Part shown: positions 46,617-57,324 of the stretch, piece after piece
How the letters are laid out: every line of letters starts with the position of its first letter
How positions within the stretch are numbered: position 1 is the stretch's first letter
Assembly: GCA_030490835.1 (NCBI GenBank)
Contig: CM059975.1
Coordinates: 30,350,133-30,414,132, forward strand
Source of the DNA: Annona cherimola
Lineage: Eukaryota; Streptophyta; Magnoliopsida; Magnoliales; Annonaceae
DNA: 64,000 nucleotides
Direction of reading: 5' to 3'
The notes under the pieces: generated by a model
What the model was told of the DNA's origin: nothing
The model's input: the letters and a program-made list of their open reading frames with translations, nothing else
Databases searched by the model: none
Position numbers and translations under genes: made by a program

Positions 46617-48164
46617 ATGGGTGCAAAGCGTCCGCAGGCTCCTGCTGCTTCCACTTCCGAATCGGAGGAGGAAGAGGAAGAAAGCCACAACCCTCCTTCC
46701 AAGAAGCTCGCTGCCGCCGCCCCAAATGCCGCCGCTTCCTCCTCTTCTGCCGGCTCCGAATCCGAGTCGGAAGAAGAAGAAGAAGAAAACCCTAAACCCA
46801 CTATCAAAAAGCCTACTCCCAGGAAACCCACTGCCAGCCCCGCCGCAACCTCTCTCGCCCCTGGTAAAGATTCATCCGAATCCGAGGATTCTGATGAAGA
46901 AGCTGAAGGCGAAGACAAGGGCCGCAAATCTGCCAAGCAGCCCACCACCAAGCCAAAACAGCAGGAAACTGCCACCGTAGCCGCGGTCCCCGCCTCCGCC
47001 GGAAAAACACCACAAAAGTCCGATTCTGAGTCCGACTCCGATTCCGATTCAGGTGAGTCTGGTTCCGATTCTGACTCCCCCATCAAAGAGCCCACGCCCA
47101 AATCCCGCCCCATTCGCGGACCTGACCCTGGCATCAAGCCAATCACCTCGAAGCCCATGGAGGACTCCCCCAAGCTCAAGAAGCCCCCTCCGGCGAAGCC
47201 CTCCCCCTCCCCCCTCTCCTCCCCGGCGAAGCCCTCCGCCAACAAGCGCTCTGCGCCTGCTTCCGAGGTGAACGGGAAGGATGCGAAGCGGAGGCGTGGA
47301 GGAGCGCAGTCGGACAACGAGGAGGATGAGGGGGGGAAGAAGTCGTTTGCGAGGGTTTGGAACGAAGACGATGAGATTGTGTTTCTGAAATGCATTGTTG
47401 ATGGGGTGAAGACGGGGTTGAGGCGCGTTGATGATGTGGGCGCTCATTTTGAAGCCGTTAAAAATTCTCTCAACTTCGATGTAACTCGTGGCCAAGTTTC
47501 TAACAAGATCCGGACGCTGAAGAAGAAGTTCAACAACACTAAGCGGGCAAGGAAGGGTGGGAAAGAACCCAATTTCGCGAAGGCCCATGATAAGGAGGTG
47601 TTTGAGCTCTCCAACATGATTTGGGGCGATCAGACAGAAGGAAATCATGATAAAATTCTAGATTCCAAGGTTAACTCGGGCAATGCAGATGGGAAGTCGA
47701 AAAAGCAGAAAAGAGCTAAAGCAGCTACAGAGGAAATTGCTTCTCCACTGAAAGCTATTCCAGAGGCCGATAAACCAGTGGCAGATGGGAAATCAGTGGT
47801 GGACACAGCAGAGAAACCAGGCGTGGCTGCAGCTGAGAAACCAGCAGTGGAAGCAGCTGCGAAACAGGTGGTGCCAGCTGAGAAGCAAGTGGTGGCAGCT
47901 ACCGCAGAAGAAGAAGGTTGTAGGTATCCTTGCATCATGGAAGCACTGAATTGTAGTCAGAATTTGTTGCTAGATTCTTGGAGCAAAGTGGAAATGAGGA
48001 GAGCCTTGGATTTGGTTTCTGATTCTAAGGCATCTGAGTTGGAACGTAAATGGAGGAAGCTGCATATGCTGCGTTTGGAGGCAATCAAGATGCATTCTGG
48101 ATTGATCCATGAACTGGTTGATTTGATCAGAGATGCGCTTATTTCGGAGGATGGGCATGCTTAG
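46617..48164 (+). CDS. GeBP/Storekeeper-type (DUF573) transcription factor
   Basis: Intronless frame. The frame is open from 46410, but I start at the ATG at 46617 (515 aa) because the upstream 69 codons include a poly-C, CT-rich leader and look untranslated. Residues 1-235 are a low-complexity tail of alternating acidic/Ser blocks (SESEEEEEE, SDSDSDSGESGSDSDS) and Pro/Lys stretches. Residues about 242-338 form the conserved GeBP DNA-binding domain: FARVWNEDDEIVFLKCIVDG, the glycine- and aspartate-containing linker, VTRGQVSNKIRTLKKKF and HDKEVFELSNMIWG. An Ala/Glu/Lys-rich linker leads to a C-terminal helical region (about 440-515) with leucines suited to dimerisation. Family members such as Arabidopsis GeBP/GPL and potato Storekeeper are nuclear DNA-binding proteins linked to cytokinin response and leaf-hair or storage-protein gene control. 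Which subfamily member this is cannot be told. Confidence 0.9.
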   Translation: MGAKRPQAPAASTSESEEEEEESHNPPSKKLAAAAPNAAASSSSAGSESESEEEEEENPKPTIKKPTPRKPTASPAATSLAPGKDSSESEDSDEEAEGEDKGRKSAKQPTTKPKQQETATVAAVPASAGKTPQKSDSESDSDSDSGESGSDSDSPIKEPTPKSRPIRGPDPGIKPITSKPMEDSPKLKKPPPAKPSPSPLSSPAKPSANKRSAPASEVNGKDAKRRRGGAQSDNEEDEGGKKSFARVWNEDDEIVFLKCIVDGVKTGLRRVDDVGAHFEAVKNSLNFDVTRGQVSNKIRTLKKKFNNTKRARKGGKEPNFAKAHDKEVFELSNMIWGDQTEGNHDKILDSKVNSGNADGKSKKQKRAKAATEEIASPLKAIPEADKPVADGKSVVDTAEKPGVAAAEKPAVEAAAKQVVPAEKQVVAATAEEEGCRYPCIMEALNCSQNLLLDSWSKVEMRRALDLVSDSKASELERKWRKLHMLRLEAIKMHSGLIHELVDLIRDALISEDGHA

Positions 48165-49205
48165 CTGAGTAGCACCTGCGGAGGTTACTTTTTCTGGTGC
48201 GAAGATTGCCATTTTGATTGGTGTTTTTGATGCAGCTAGTTATTTTGTTCCCACATACTGTTGCTGCCCGCATGACCTTTTATTATGTTTAACGCCTGTC
48301 AAGTTAGATGTGCACTTGTGGATCTCTTTACCTTTGGAAGTAGAATATAATTAGTTGTAAGCATTTTGTTTAGAATTGTGAAATCTTGTTTTCTTCTCCT
48401 GCTTTGTTCATGCTGTCTTGTTTTTTATATTCTGTTCTTCATTGCTGCCCTGACTTTCTTGTTAATAGTTGCTTGTTGAAAAATGAAGATATGTTTTGGT
48501 TGTTGTTACTTGTTTGGGGTATGGTGCATTCTTCATGAAGGTCAATTGACCTAATAATGGTTTGTCAGTACAAGAAAAGATGGTGGTTGTTGCTCTATAT
48601 ATTTTGTCGACCAAGGCCTTTGTTTAATAGGTTGAGCCTTCTGGTTTTGTAAATTGTGATCATGATTTAATGGAAAGAGAACACTTTTTCCTCTTGATCT
48701 AGGTATGCAAACTGACATTTTACCTAGTGATATTTTCTTCTTATGTCTTTTTGATTTTTCTTCTTATGAATGCAGTTCTTGGAAGTGTGAACGTCTCTGT
48801 ATAGGTGATATTTTCCATGGTCTTTGCTTGCAGACGAACTGAACCTGTTTTTTAAATGTGAGAACTTGGCGATTATTGTTTGGTCAAGCACATCTTCAAA
48901 CCAGATGGCTCCATTTCTCACCTTGGAAAATAATCATGTCGACATCCTTCTCTGTCATCCACTGAATTTGAATCCTGGAAACTGCGTCTTGTTGTGTGAA
49001 CATCATCGAATTTAGTTACCATCAATGTAGACTAGGATTTTCGTCAATGCTAGAAGGTACAAGTGCATGTTTAAAATACCTATGCTCATTTGACGGTGGA
49101 TCTAGATATCTAATGTTGTGACTTGTGACCATGTTATTCCTGATGTTTGCTCTCTTTGATTTGTTTCTTCTTTCACGCCCCCTGCTACATCCACCACCCT
49201 CCCCC
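48165..49205. other. 3' flank of the GeBP gene, no further gene recognised
   Basis: T-rich sequence, probably including the 3' untranslated region up to about 48400. The stretch 48720-49015 has some open frames with no recognisable domain. Confidence 0.45.
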
Positions 49206-49520
49206 CAACCCGGAACGTGGTCGTATGCTCCGATCCTGGGTGCATACACCCATTTTTTAAATTTTTTTTACAAGATTGTTAATCTAAATGTATTTAACAT
49301 GTGTATCAATTTTTATCATTTTTTTGGAGTATTTTAGATATTTATTTTTTATTTTTAAAAATCAGTGACATTTTACCTAAAATGCCACCGATTTTCAAAA
49401 ATAAAAAATAAATATCTAAAATACTTCAAAAAGGGTAAAAATCGATACATATGTTAAATAGACTTAGACTAACATTTTTATAAAAAAAATAGGTGTATGC
49501 TCCCGGGAGCATTGAGCTCT
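49206..49520. mobile_element. GCACCCGGGAGC-type fold-back MITE, diverged copy
   Basis: The left tip ATGCTCCGATCCTGGGTGCATAC and the right tip GGTGTATGCTCCCGGGAGCAT enclose two arms that meet at TTTTACCTAAAATG near 49375. The interior matches the 45248 element (TTTGGAGTATTTTAGATA, AAAATAAAAAATAAATATCTA). Confidence 0.7.
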
Positions 49521-49570
49521 CCTCAACCGCCCACCTCCGCCCGCGCCCCTTTCCTCCTGTGTATTAATCT

Positions 49571-49775
49571 AAAGGGGTGCATTATGGGGCTGGAATTCTT
49601 TTTAGCTGCTATAAGCCATATGATGTAGCCGTATGAAACGCCCACAAAACCAGTAGTTTCTGTGTATGAATTTAAAGGGGTGTATTGTGGGGCCGGAATT
49701 CTTTTTAGCAGCTATAAGCCATATGATGTAATCCTATGAAACTCAGTGGTGAGCATTTTGCAACTTCTGCGTAGG
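49571..49775. repeat. Tandem duplication, two units of about 103 bp
   Basis: AAAGGGGTG(C/T)ATT(A/G)TGGGG starts at 49571 and 49674, followed in both by GGAATTCTTTTTAGC and GCTATAAGCCATATGATGTA. Confidence 0.92.
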
Positions 49776-50906
49776 GGTTGCTGTGAACTATAACTAATTA
49801 ACCATGCATGAACTCTCGCCTCTGATGAGAGATTAGATAGCCATCTCTGCAACGGTTTTCTGGGATGATTCTAACCTGAGTTAACCTTTGTAACTACCTC
49901 ACCCCCTTATTTTAGGGACCGGATTCAGTGCTCTTAGGTGCACATAGTTTTAGTGCACCCATTGCCGTACTCATTTTATTTTTATTTTTAATATATTTAT
50001 GCGGGCCCAAGCATGAATGTTTCATATATATATATATATAGTTTTTTACTTTTTTAATTGTCTTTAATATTTTATTTTGAATTTTAAAAATCAAGAAAAT
50101 GAGCCATTTCTCATGCGCCTGAATTTCAGAAAAACTAATTTTTTTTTTTAAAGAAAGATTATGCACCGGGCACGCAAAAGCAAAGTGCATGCCCAAAGTG
50201 GACTATCCTTCGATTTGGATGTGGTGACTGATGATTCGACATAGCTAGTTATGCCTTCTTATTCTTTTATCTTGGATGACAATGGCTAAGCAAATTATTT
50301 TACCGTTTTTTGTTGTGAGATTGAAAAAAAATCATTTAATTCCGCATTCAGGTGAATCGATTTTTTTTTTTTAATGGTAGAAATTGTGGATTGGGTGAGT
50401 GTTGATTTACACGGGTTTGTGATCTCCACTTCTACTTGTTCATTTGTTCCAAAAGATTTTGTATATTATTTTCATTGTTACTGATATGCTACATTCTTCC
50501 ATTATGTTAATCTTTTTCTTTATTTTTTAGACTTTCAAATCTTAAAGGTTTAGGACCTTGCTTTGGTGGAGATTGAGATTTCGTAGTTGTTTTGTAAGGC
50601 GTGGGAATTAGCAGTGAGGTGGATCTTCAGACTTGAAATTTTGAACGGGGACCCTAACAATAACGACAAAAAGAAGGTCACATAAAAAATAGATTGCCAA
50701 TTGTGGAATGGAACTGGTTCCGTACTTGGCTTCTGGTAATAGGTGATATGCAGACGAAACCTCAGTCATTCATGATTTTGAATTATATTCATTTAGGTAA
50801 ATATCGGTAATCGCCAATATTAAAAACTTAGGTGGGCCACAACTAGTTGGTATTTGTTAAAGCCTATTAAAGTGTAAGTAGTTCGAGCTAACAGGATAAA
50901 TTTTTA
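49776..50906. other. Intergenic, no gene recognised
   Basis: Includes a short TA repeat near 50026-50041 and AT-rich sequence with CATGAATG and GTGCACATAG-like palindromes around 49930-50190, possibly an old fold-back element (GTGCTCTTAGGTGCACATAG against CACCGGGCACGCAAAAGC). Not resolved. Confidence 0.4.
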
Positions 50907-50915
50907 ATTAAATAT

Positions 50916-52190
50916 GAAAAAATTCCTGCATATTTATAACATTTGACTATTATTCTCCTCGTGCCTACGATATTTTAAAAATTCTTCAGACGTCTTCAAT
51001 ATTTCACCCTAATGACATCCACAACATTCCATCTTAATGCCTCTAGTACCTATGCCGTCAGGGTGCATGCGTTTTTTTTTTAGCACCCTTTTTTTTCAAA
51101 ATTCCAAAAATGCCCCTCCATCGTTCGTCTCCCTCATCCTCTTTAGCGACGCCAGCCATACCCTTCTTCAGCGACACCATCTCGGAGAAGAAGTCGTTTG
51201 GGATTTCATCGGAGAACCAGTTCCCCATCAGGTACAATGCCTTCAAGGTCTCCAGCGTGTTGAACTCCAACATGTTTCCATCAAACTTCTTGTTGATGAG
51301 GCTGATTTTGCAGATGGTGGGGAGGGCGGCGAGGGTACCAATCATGCTGTTGACGAATGCTACCACATCATAATCGCCAGACGGAGGGCTTGACGAGAGT
51401 AACTTGTCGATGAAGGAGAAGCTGCGGAGGGAGCGGGTTCGACGGTGTTTATCTAGAAATTTGATATCTCCGGAAGAAATGGGCCATTGTTTAGAGAAAT
51501 TTGAAATTTTTTGTTTTTTTAGTGATTTAGATATTTGTATTACAACAGCTCTCGTCAATTCGGGCGTTCTTAAATTTTTTTTGGCCAGAAAAATCCAACA
51601 TCCCAATTACACCAGCCATGGAAATTGAGTTGCCAAAAGCATTTACCATAGAAATTACCAGCAACGTCGGCTACTCCATCTCTCATCCAGCCATTCGCCC
51701 AAAAATTGGAGAACCTAATTTCCAATTGTGGCCTTCAAACAATCAACCTTTCTATGGGCTGCACCCACCTCTAGTTCACCGGCATCTTGGCTTCCACCAA
51801 TAAAAATAGGCTCTATAGCAATTCAAGACATCAACCTTCATTTGTCCAATTTCACCTCTTGAAGCAACCTATTTCCCTGCCAACTTGCAGCCCCTGCATC
51901 ACCGCCGCTTGCTTTCTCCTCATCTATCTGCATCAAACCCGGACAACGAATTTAATGGTGGTCCTCTGTTCCATAAATCTATGATCAACCATTTCAAACA
52001 ACAACAAGCGCTAACCAAGAGGATGAGGGAGATGAACACTAGGGGCATTTTCGAAATTTCAAAAAAAGACGCATGTCATGCACGTAAGAGGAATTAGGTA
52101 AAATGTGGTGGGTATTTAGGAAATTTTTGATATGTTATTGGTATAAGAAGAATATTGGCCAAATGTTATGGGTACACGAGGAATTTTTCC
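50916..52190. mobile_element. Pack-MULE-like element with exact 9-bp target duplication
   Basis: ATTAAATAT lies directly outside both ends (50907-50915 and 52191-52199). The terminal inverted repeats extend about 200 bp but are diverged: left GAAAAAATTCCTGCATATTT, right (reverse complement) GGAAAAATTCCTCGTGTACC, both followed by ATAACATTTG, AAAAATT and, at the inner limit, a TGCATG(C/A)-rich motif and AAAATGCCCC. The interior is GC-richer, encodes no transposase and contains a fragment of a leucine-rich-repeat receptor gene. This is the structure of a Pack-MULE: a non-autonomous Mutator-like element that has captured host gene sequence. Confidence 0.85.
51105..51450 (-). pseudogene. Captured fragment of a pollen-receptor-kinase-like LRR gene
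   Basis: The minus strand reads, in one open frame, a segment with the order IGTLAALPTICKISLINKKF, FDGNMLEFNTLETLKALYL, FSDEIPNDFFSEMVSLKK. Pollen receptor-like kinases carry closely similar LRRs (LPTLRTLSFMNNNFDG, FNKLGALKALYLSNN, FSGEIPDDAF), recalled from family knowledge. The similarity ends abruptly near 51105 at the inner edge of the terminal repeat, and no kinase domain follows. The frame is open but key LRR asparagines are lost, so it is not a functional receptor. Confidence 0.6.
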
Positions 52191-52199
52191 ATTAAATAT

Positions 52200-52920
52200 T
52201 AGTGAGGTGACTTAATTCGGTAAAACAACATGACTTATTTATTTTGGAGCGTTATCCTTCTGCGGCTTGCAATATGGGCTGTTGATTTTTGTACAATTTT
52301 TTTTTTTTACAAATATGTAGTTCCCGTCTAAATTTCAATCTTAGGAAATTTAATAATTTTTCAAATTTATTCGGTATTTCGTTTTGATTGATTTTTAAAT
52401 CAAAATAAAATAGCAAAATTTTTGTCAAATTTCACTTGGAAGAAGATCTAGGTAAGAGTAGACTCACAAATTTATAGAAAAATAAACTTTTTTTAATATT
52501 CAACCACCGCTTGGGTTTTTTGCATTTTAAACTTTCTAACCTTGCTTATTTGTATTTTAAAATCCGAATTTTGTCTATTTACTTTTTAAAGCCTGAAAAT
52601 TTTATTTCTTTACATTTTAAATCCTAAACCATAGTGGTATTTAAAACCATTGTTAAAACAAGTGAGATAGTACCATCCACATGTTGGTAATTTTAAAATG
52701 ACACAAATGACATACAAGAGAAGGATTTAACTCCTGCAAACAAGACAACCATCATCGGTGGTAGAAAACTCAACAGATTCGACTAAGAAATTTGCTCATC
52801 ACTTCTGCAATTTGCTGAAAAATGGCAACTAAGACATTCAGCAGCAAACCTCCAAAACTCTAGCAAGCCAATCAACTAGCACAGAACCTATCGACACCTA
52901 TATTCCCAAATTGAATGGCA
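52200..52920. other. Intergenic, no gene recognised
   Basis: AT-rich up to 52640; 52730-52920 is less AT-rich but has no recognisable coding sequence. Confidence 0.45.
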
Positions 52921-52924
52921 AAAT

Positions 52925-53394
52925 TTTTCAAAACACGTCATATCATGTTCAACTTAAGACCCACTTATAAACTACTAGGAACTTTATTCCCTTTTCGATG
53001 TGGGATTTTGTTATGGGTTATCGTAAGTCCACCAACTTCTGCCTAGTTCGTTATCGAACCACAATTCAATTTTAGGCTTCTGCCTGCAGCTTTGGCTTTT
53101 ACTAGCTTAACTCTCCAAACCACATCTAGTAGAATTAGAATTGCTCTGATACCACTTGTCACGCACAAACCTAGAAAAAGACAATTAGCCCGATGCACAA
53201 AGCACATAGACCTAGAAAAATGACCATTGGGCCTGTGGTTTATAGGCATCACAATATGTTATTGTTTACTTTGGCCTGACAGCTTAGCCACACAATTTTA
53301 AACATGTCACACCATGTTCAACTTGAGACTCACTTATAAATTACTAAGAACTTTATCCCCTTTTCGATGTGGAATTCAGTTCTGGGCTATTACA
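52925..53394 (-). mobile_element. TRIM-like miniature LTR retroelement, one LTR truncated
   Basis: Read on the minus strand: an LTR of about 238 bp (53394 down to 53157) starts TGTAATAGCCCAGAAC and ends GTGACA. Directly after it is AGTGGTATCAGAGC (53156-53143), a primer-binding site complementary to initiator methionine tRNA. A short internal piece without coding capacity follows, then the start of a second LTR (GATAACCCATAAC) with the same ATCCCACATCGAAAAGGG, AGTTTATAAGTGGGTCTTAA and TTGAACATG blocks. The second LTR breaks off near 52925. This size and layout fits a TRIM. Confidence 0.72.
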
Positions 53395-53677
53395 CCAGTA
53401 AATTGTAGTTATCTTCTTCAGTAGCACCATTTTCATGATTAGCAGCAGCATAAAATTCCTTAGGTTGTGACCGATGTGCTACTTGACTTTCTTTATTCTC
53501 TGGAGAGAAAAACTATTCTTCTTCCTCCGCTCTGGTTCTGACTTCACTTTGCTTCCTTTGTCACCTTTCTACTCATCCTAGTAAAGAAGTTCAATAGCAC
53601 CGGGTTCTGTCACTGCTTGTTTTCTTGCAGCCGAGAAGACTCTACCAACTACCAAGCAAAAGGCAAGGATCAAAGTA

Positions 53678-53958
53678 GTATGTGTTTGGTCGGACACAAA
53701 AAAAATTAACCAAAATTTTTTAATCTAAAACTTTTCACTTTTCGTAATTACTCTATTTTTTAATTATTTTTTTCATATTTTTCTATACAAATAATCCTAT
53801 TTTTCAAACATTTTTATACAATTACCTATACAATTAACCTATCTATTTTAACTTTATTCTCTTTACATTTCATCATTACCCCTATTATATCACATCATTT
53901 TCTATTACTTGACAACTTTATCTTGAAAGTTTTTTATCAAAAGTTTTGTCCCTAGATG
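53678..53958. mobile_element. Tourist-like MITE, reverse orientation (family T)
   Basis: Left end GTATGTGTTTGGTCGGAC. The interior is the reverse complement of the family (TAATCTAAAACTTTTCAC, ATTACCTATACAATTAACC, CATTACCCCTATTATATCAC). The right end fades after ATCAAAAGTTTTGTCCC. Confidence 0.7.
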
Positions 53959-53959
53959 A

Positions 53960-55334
53960 TAGTTACGGAACGTAAGAACCAACGAATCGGACCCTAGTGC
54001 TTACCGGTGAGCGAGTAGGCAACCGACCTCTTTCTCGTATTTCCTTTGTTAGATCTAATCATTAACCTAATCTTGAGATTCTCTTACTACATGAATTATT
54101 GGATGCATAGGTCACAGCCGAAGAAAGGTTCTCTTTGAATGGATTGGCAATTCCTTTATGAAATTGGTTGAGTTTGACTTCGGGTAGGAACAGGCATCGG
54201 TTGTAAAGAATCCTGGCAATTGGACATTTTCTGTTTTGTTTTGTTAGCATACATCACATGATTGCACAAATCGGTTAACCTCTTAACTCCGACTGCATAT
54301 CAGAAATCCAATCTCCAATCGTAGCAGCTATTTGTAAAATTGGCAGCACCCGAATTGCGACCAACAGCCAGTCCTATTAGCTCCGGCAGTAGCCGCAACC
54401 TCTTCCAGCTTGCAAAAGCAGCAAATTATAGCCATCTTCTCTTTTCCATTGAACCCATCCAACAAACCGGCCAAGCTCACCACAGCAACCCACAAACCCA
54501 ATCACCGGCATGTCGCCGATCAGCCCTATTAGCCGTTGCCATGGCTGGAGATGTCGAATGCGTCAGCGAGGAGACTTCATGAAGAGGGACCAAGGGAAGG
54601 TGGAGCCCTGATCAGAAAAGGGACTAGATTCTGGGGGAGCTGGCATCGGAGAGCCTTCCATTTCCGAATCCCATTGTCCGTCCTTAGCTACCAGTGGCCA
54701 ACAGCGAAAAATTTACAAAAACTTAGGCTCTGGTTGGCATTGTGACGGTAGTTTTGTTTTTGCTTAAGAGAAAATGGATGAGTATTTTTAATAAAAGCGA
54801 TATTTTAGAGCTTCTATATGAAGTGCTTCTAAGCTGCCTTTTTATCTAAAAATAGCAAGAAACATATCCATAAGTTATAATGTTTGCCAAACAAGAATTT
54901 AATTTATAGTGTTTTGAAAATGGATAAGCCATAAACATCTTTTAAACGCAATACCAAATGGGGCCTTAATCTTGAAATACGACAAAGTAGGATATGATCT
55001 GCATCCGATTTTTGAACTATTATAACCTGCATCTGATTTTTGAACTATTATAACCTGCATCTGATTTCACGGTTGGAGTATTCGAAACAATCCTAGATGA
55101 GTAACTAACTGGGTAAAATGATGCCAAAAAAAAAAAAAAAAAAAACTAAGTGGGTAAATTATTGTGCATGTATCCTTCTATAATCTATTTTAAAAAAATA
55201 TATGAAACGACTATGGAAGAGTTACCATTGAAGGTTGCAACAACTATTTTTATTTATGCAGCTATGCTCATAAATGGGTACACTTACTATGTTCACCAAA
55301 CAAGTTTTCTTCTCATGCTTTAATCTCCAACTTT

Positions 55335-55335
<1 letters not shown>
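53960..55335. other. Intergenic; one GC-richer patch, no gene recognised
   Basis: 54340-54745 has coding-like composition and overlapping open frames, but none shows a domain I recognise and no splice partner is evident. 55000-55065 holds three copies of a CTGCATC(T/C)GATTT unit (about 32 bp). Confidence 0.4.
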
Positions 55336-55367
<32 letters not shown>

Positions 55368-55607
55368 GTATATATATATATGTATATGTATATATGTATA
55401 TGTATATATGTATATGTATATATGTATATGGATATATGTATATGCATATATGTATATGCATATATGTATATGCATATATGTATATGTATATGTATATGTA
55501 TATATGTATATGTATATATGTATATGTATATGTATATATGTATATGTATATATATATGTATATGTATATATATATGTATATGTATACGTATATGTATATG
55601 TATATAT

Positions 55608-55640
<33 letters not shown>

Positions 55641-55695
55641 TATATGTATATGTATATGTATATATGTATATGTATATCTATATATATATATGTAT
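55336..55695. repeat. (TATATG)n microsatellite, left of the MULE
   Basis: About 360 bp of alternating TATATG, TGTATA and plain TA units, with CATATATGTATATG variants in the middle. Open frames through it are artefacts of the simple repeat. Confidence 0.98.
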
Positions 55696-56154
55696 GAGAG
55701 ATGATCGTATACGCCCGGGCTAAGTTGCCCCTTCTGCGCCCGCTGCGTACGCACCGTTGGATTGGGCGCGATCTCTCTGCACCGTCGGATGGAGAAATTG
55801 CAAACGGGCCCTTGCGCGCTCGTTTGTTTCGCCGTCGGATCAATTCAAAAAAGAGGAAAATTGCAAAAATATGCCCGCACGCATATACGAATCCCTCTCC
55901 CTCTCCCCCTCCCTCTCACAGACAGCGTCTCCCTGCACGGCTTCCTCTCCCGTTCTCCCCGCCTCCATCCATCCTCGGATCGACGGTGCCAGCGATCCCT
56001 CTCCCTCTCCCTTCTGGCCACGACTCCAGCGCCCTCGGAGCGACTGCGTCTCCCTGCATGGCTTCCTCTCCCGTTCTCCCCGCCTCCATCCCTCCCCGGA
56101 TCGACGGTGCCAGCGATCCCTCTCCCTCTCCCTTCCGGCCACGACTCCAGCGCC
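55696..56154 (+). repeat. Left terminal inverted repeat of the MULE (459 bp)
   Basis: Matches 62864-63333 in reverse complement. Differences I could find by eye are an 11-bp insertion in the right copy, one T/C change near the tip (TAAGTTGCCCC against TAAGTCGCCCC) and one T/C change in CCCTGCATGG. The inner half contains two direct copies of a CT-rich unit of about 120 bp (CCCTGCACGGCTTCCTCTCC and CGGATCGACGGTGCCAGCG). Similarity stops at CCAGCGCC. Confidence 0.93.
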
Positions 56155-57324
56155 CAGATTGACGGTGCCAGTGATCACACTCCGCGACTCCCGTTCTCGC
56201 CTCCATCCCACTGCCACGACTACTCTCCCTCTCCCTTCCGACCACGACTCCAGTGGCCTCACAGCTTCCGGCCACTCACGGAAGCTCGCAGCCCCCAAAT
56301 CAATCTCCGGATCAACGGTGCCTGCTATCTTTCTTCACGATCTGTCCTCCTCTCCCTCTCCCGTTCTCGCCACCTCACACCTTCAGGTGAATTTCTTCTC
56401 CCTCAATCTCTCTGTGTGTGGAGAATATGCAGGTGAGTCATGCAGTTGAATGTATATTACATCATGTATTAACCTACATAATTGTGGACAAATTAATATT
56501 CAGAGCAGTAAATAGAGATAGATCCGAAGATATGCTCTTTGATAGGGTCTTCATATGATTGTTCTCTATTTGACACGAACCCATCAAGCCTTGAAATTGA
56601 ATTATTATGAACATCAAAAGTCTAATCAATCACATAACAGCAAAAGAAAAACAATAGGCTTATTGATGAATATAAAAGATTGTAAACCATCATCACAAGA
56701 ATCTAAAAAAATAAAAAAGCTAATTGCAGCTCAGTTGTAATAAACGTATAGGCCAGAACAAGCAAGTCCAAAATATATGACAATCACATAATTTTCAGAA
56801 ATAAAATGTTTGCTTAATAAGAGATGTGAGATACTCTGCTCTATGATTTTTGGAAGCAACATTTCCGCACATTAATAAGGAATGCCATCAGATATCTTAT
56901 ACGGAAGACTCGTAGGGACAATAATAACAGAAGGACAAAAAATTAAAAACCTCTTCGGAACTAAGATAAAGCATAACATTTGAACCAAAAAGGGGGAAAT
57001 TTGAATCTTATTTTAGCCGAAAGGCATAAGGAGGATCGGCCAAGTTTCTTGAAGCCATTGGATGAGTAATTAATTTCCCGCAGCCATTTCCAAAATACAA
57101 GAATCATTTGTATAAATTAATTTCTTGGGAATAAAATATTTAACTTGTCGTGTATGCTATTCTAGTGGTCTTTTTTCTCCTTTTTCATATGCGAGACGGA
57201 TGAATGTTTTCTTTATCATGTATTATAGTTTTTTTTATCATGTATTATAGTTTGATTATATTATTGAAAACCTATCTTTCATTTGAAATTGTAGTTGTTA
57301 CCAGAGAATTTATCCTTACTAGTT

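Noticed and set aside
46550..47395. Ser/Gly-rich 281-codon minus-strand frame
   Set aside because: Antisense of the acidic, serine-rich part of the GeBP gene, whose plus-strand frame has a clear conserved domain.
55222..55843. Long open frames on both strands made of Tyr/Ile/Met/Val or Tyr/Ile/Thr/His alternation
   Set aside because: Pure translation of the TATATG microsatellite; all frames stay open because the repeat has no stop codons.
55757..56449. Ser/Pro/Leu-rich open frames of 150-230 codons near the left end of the MULE
   Set aside because: They lie in the CT-rich inverted repeat, are open in several frames at once, and recur as mirror images at the right end.
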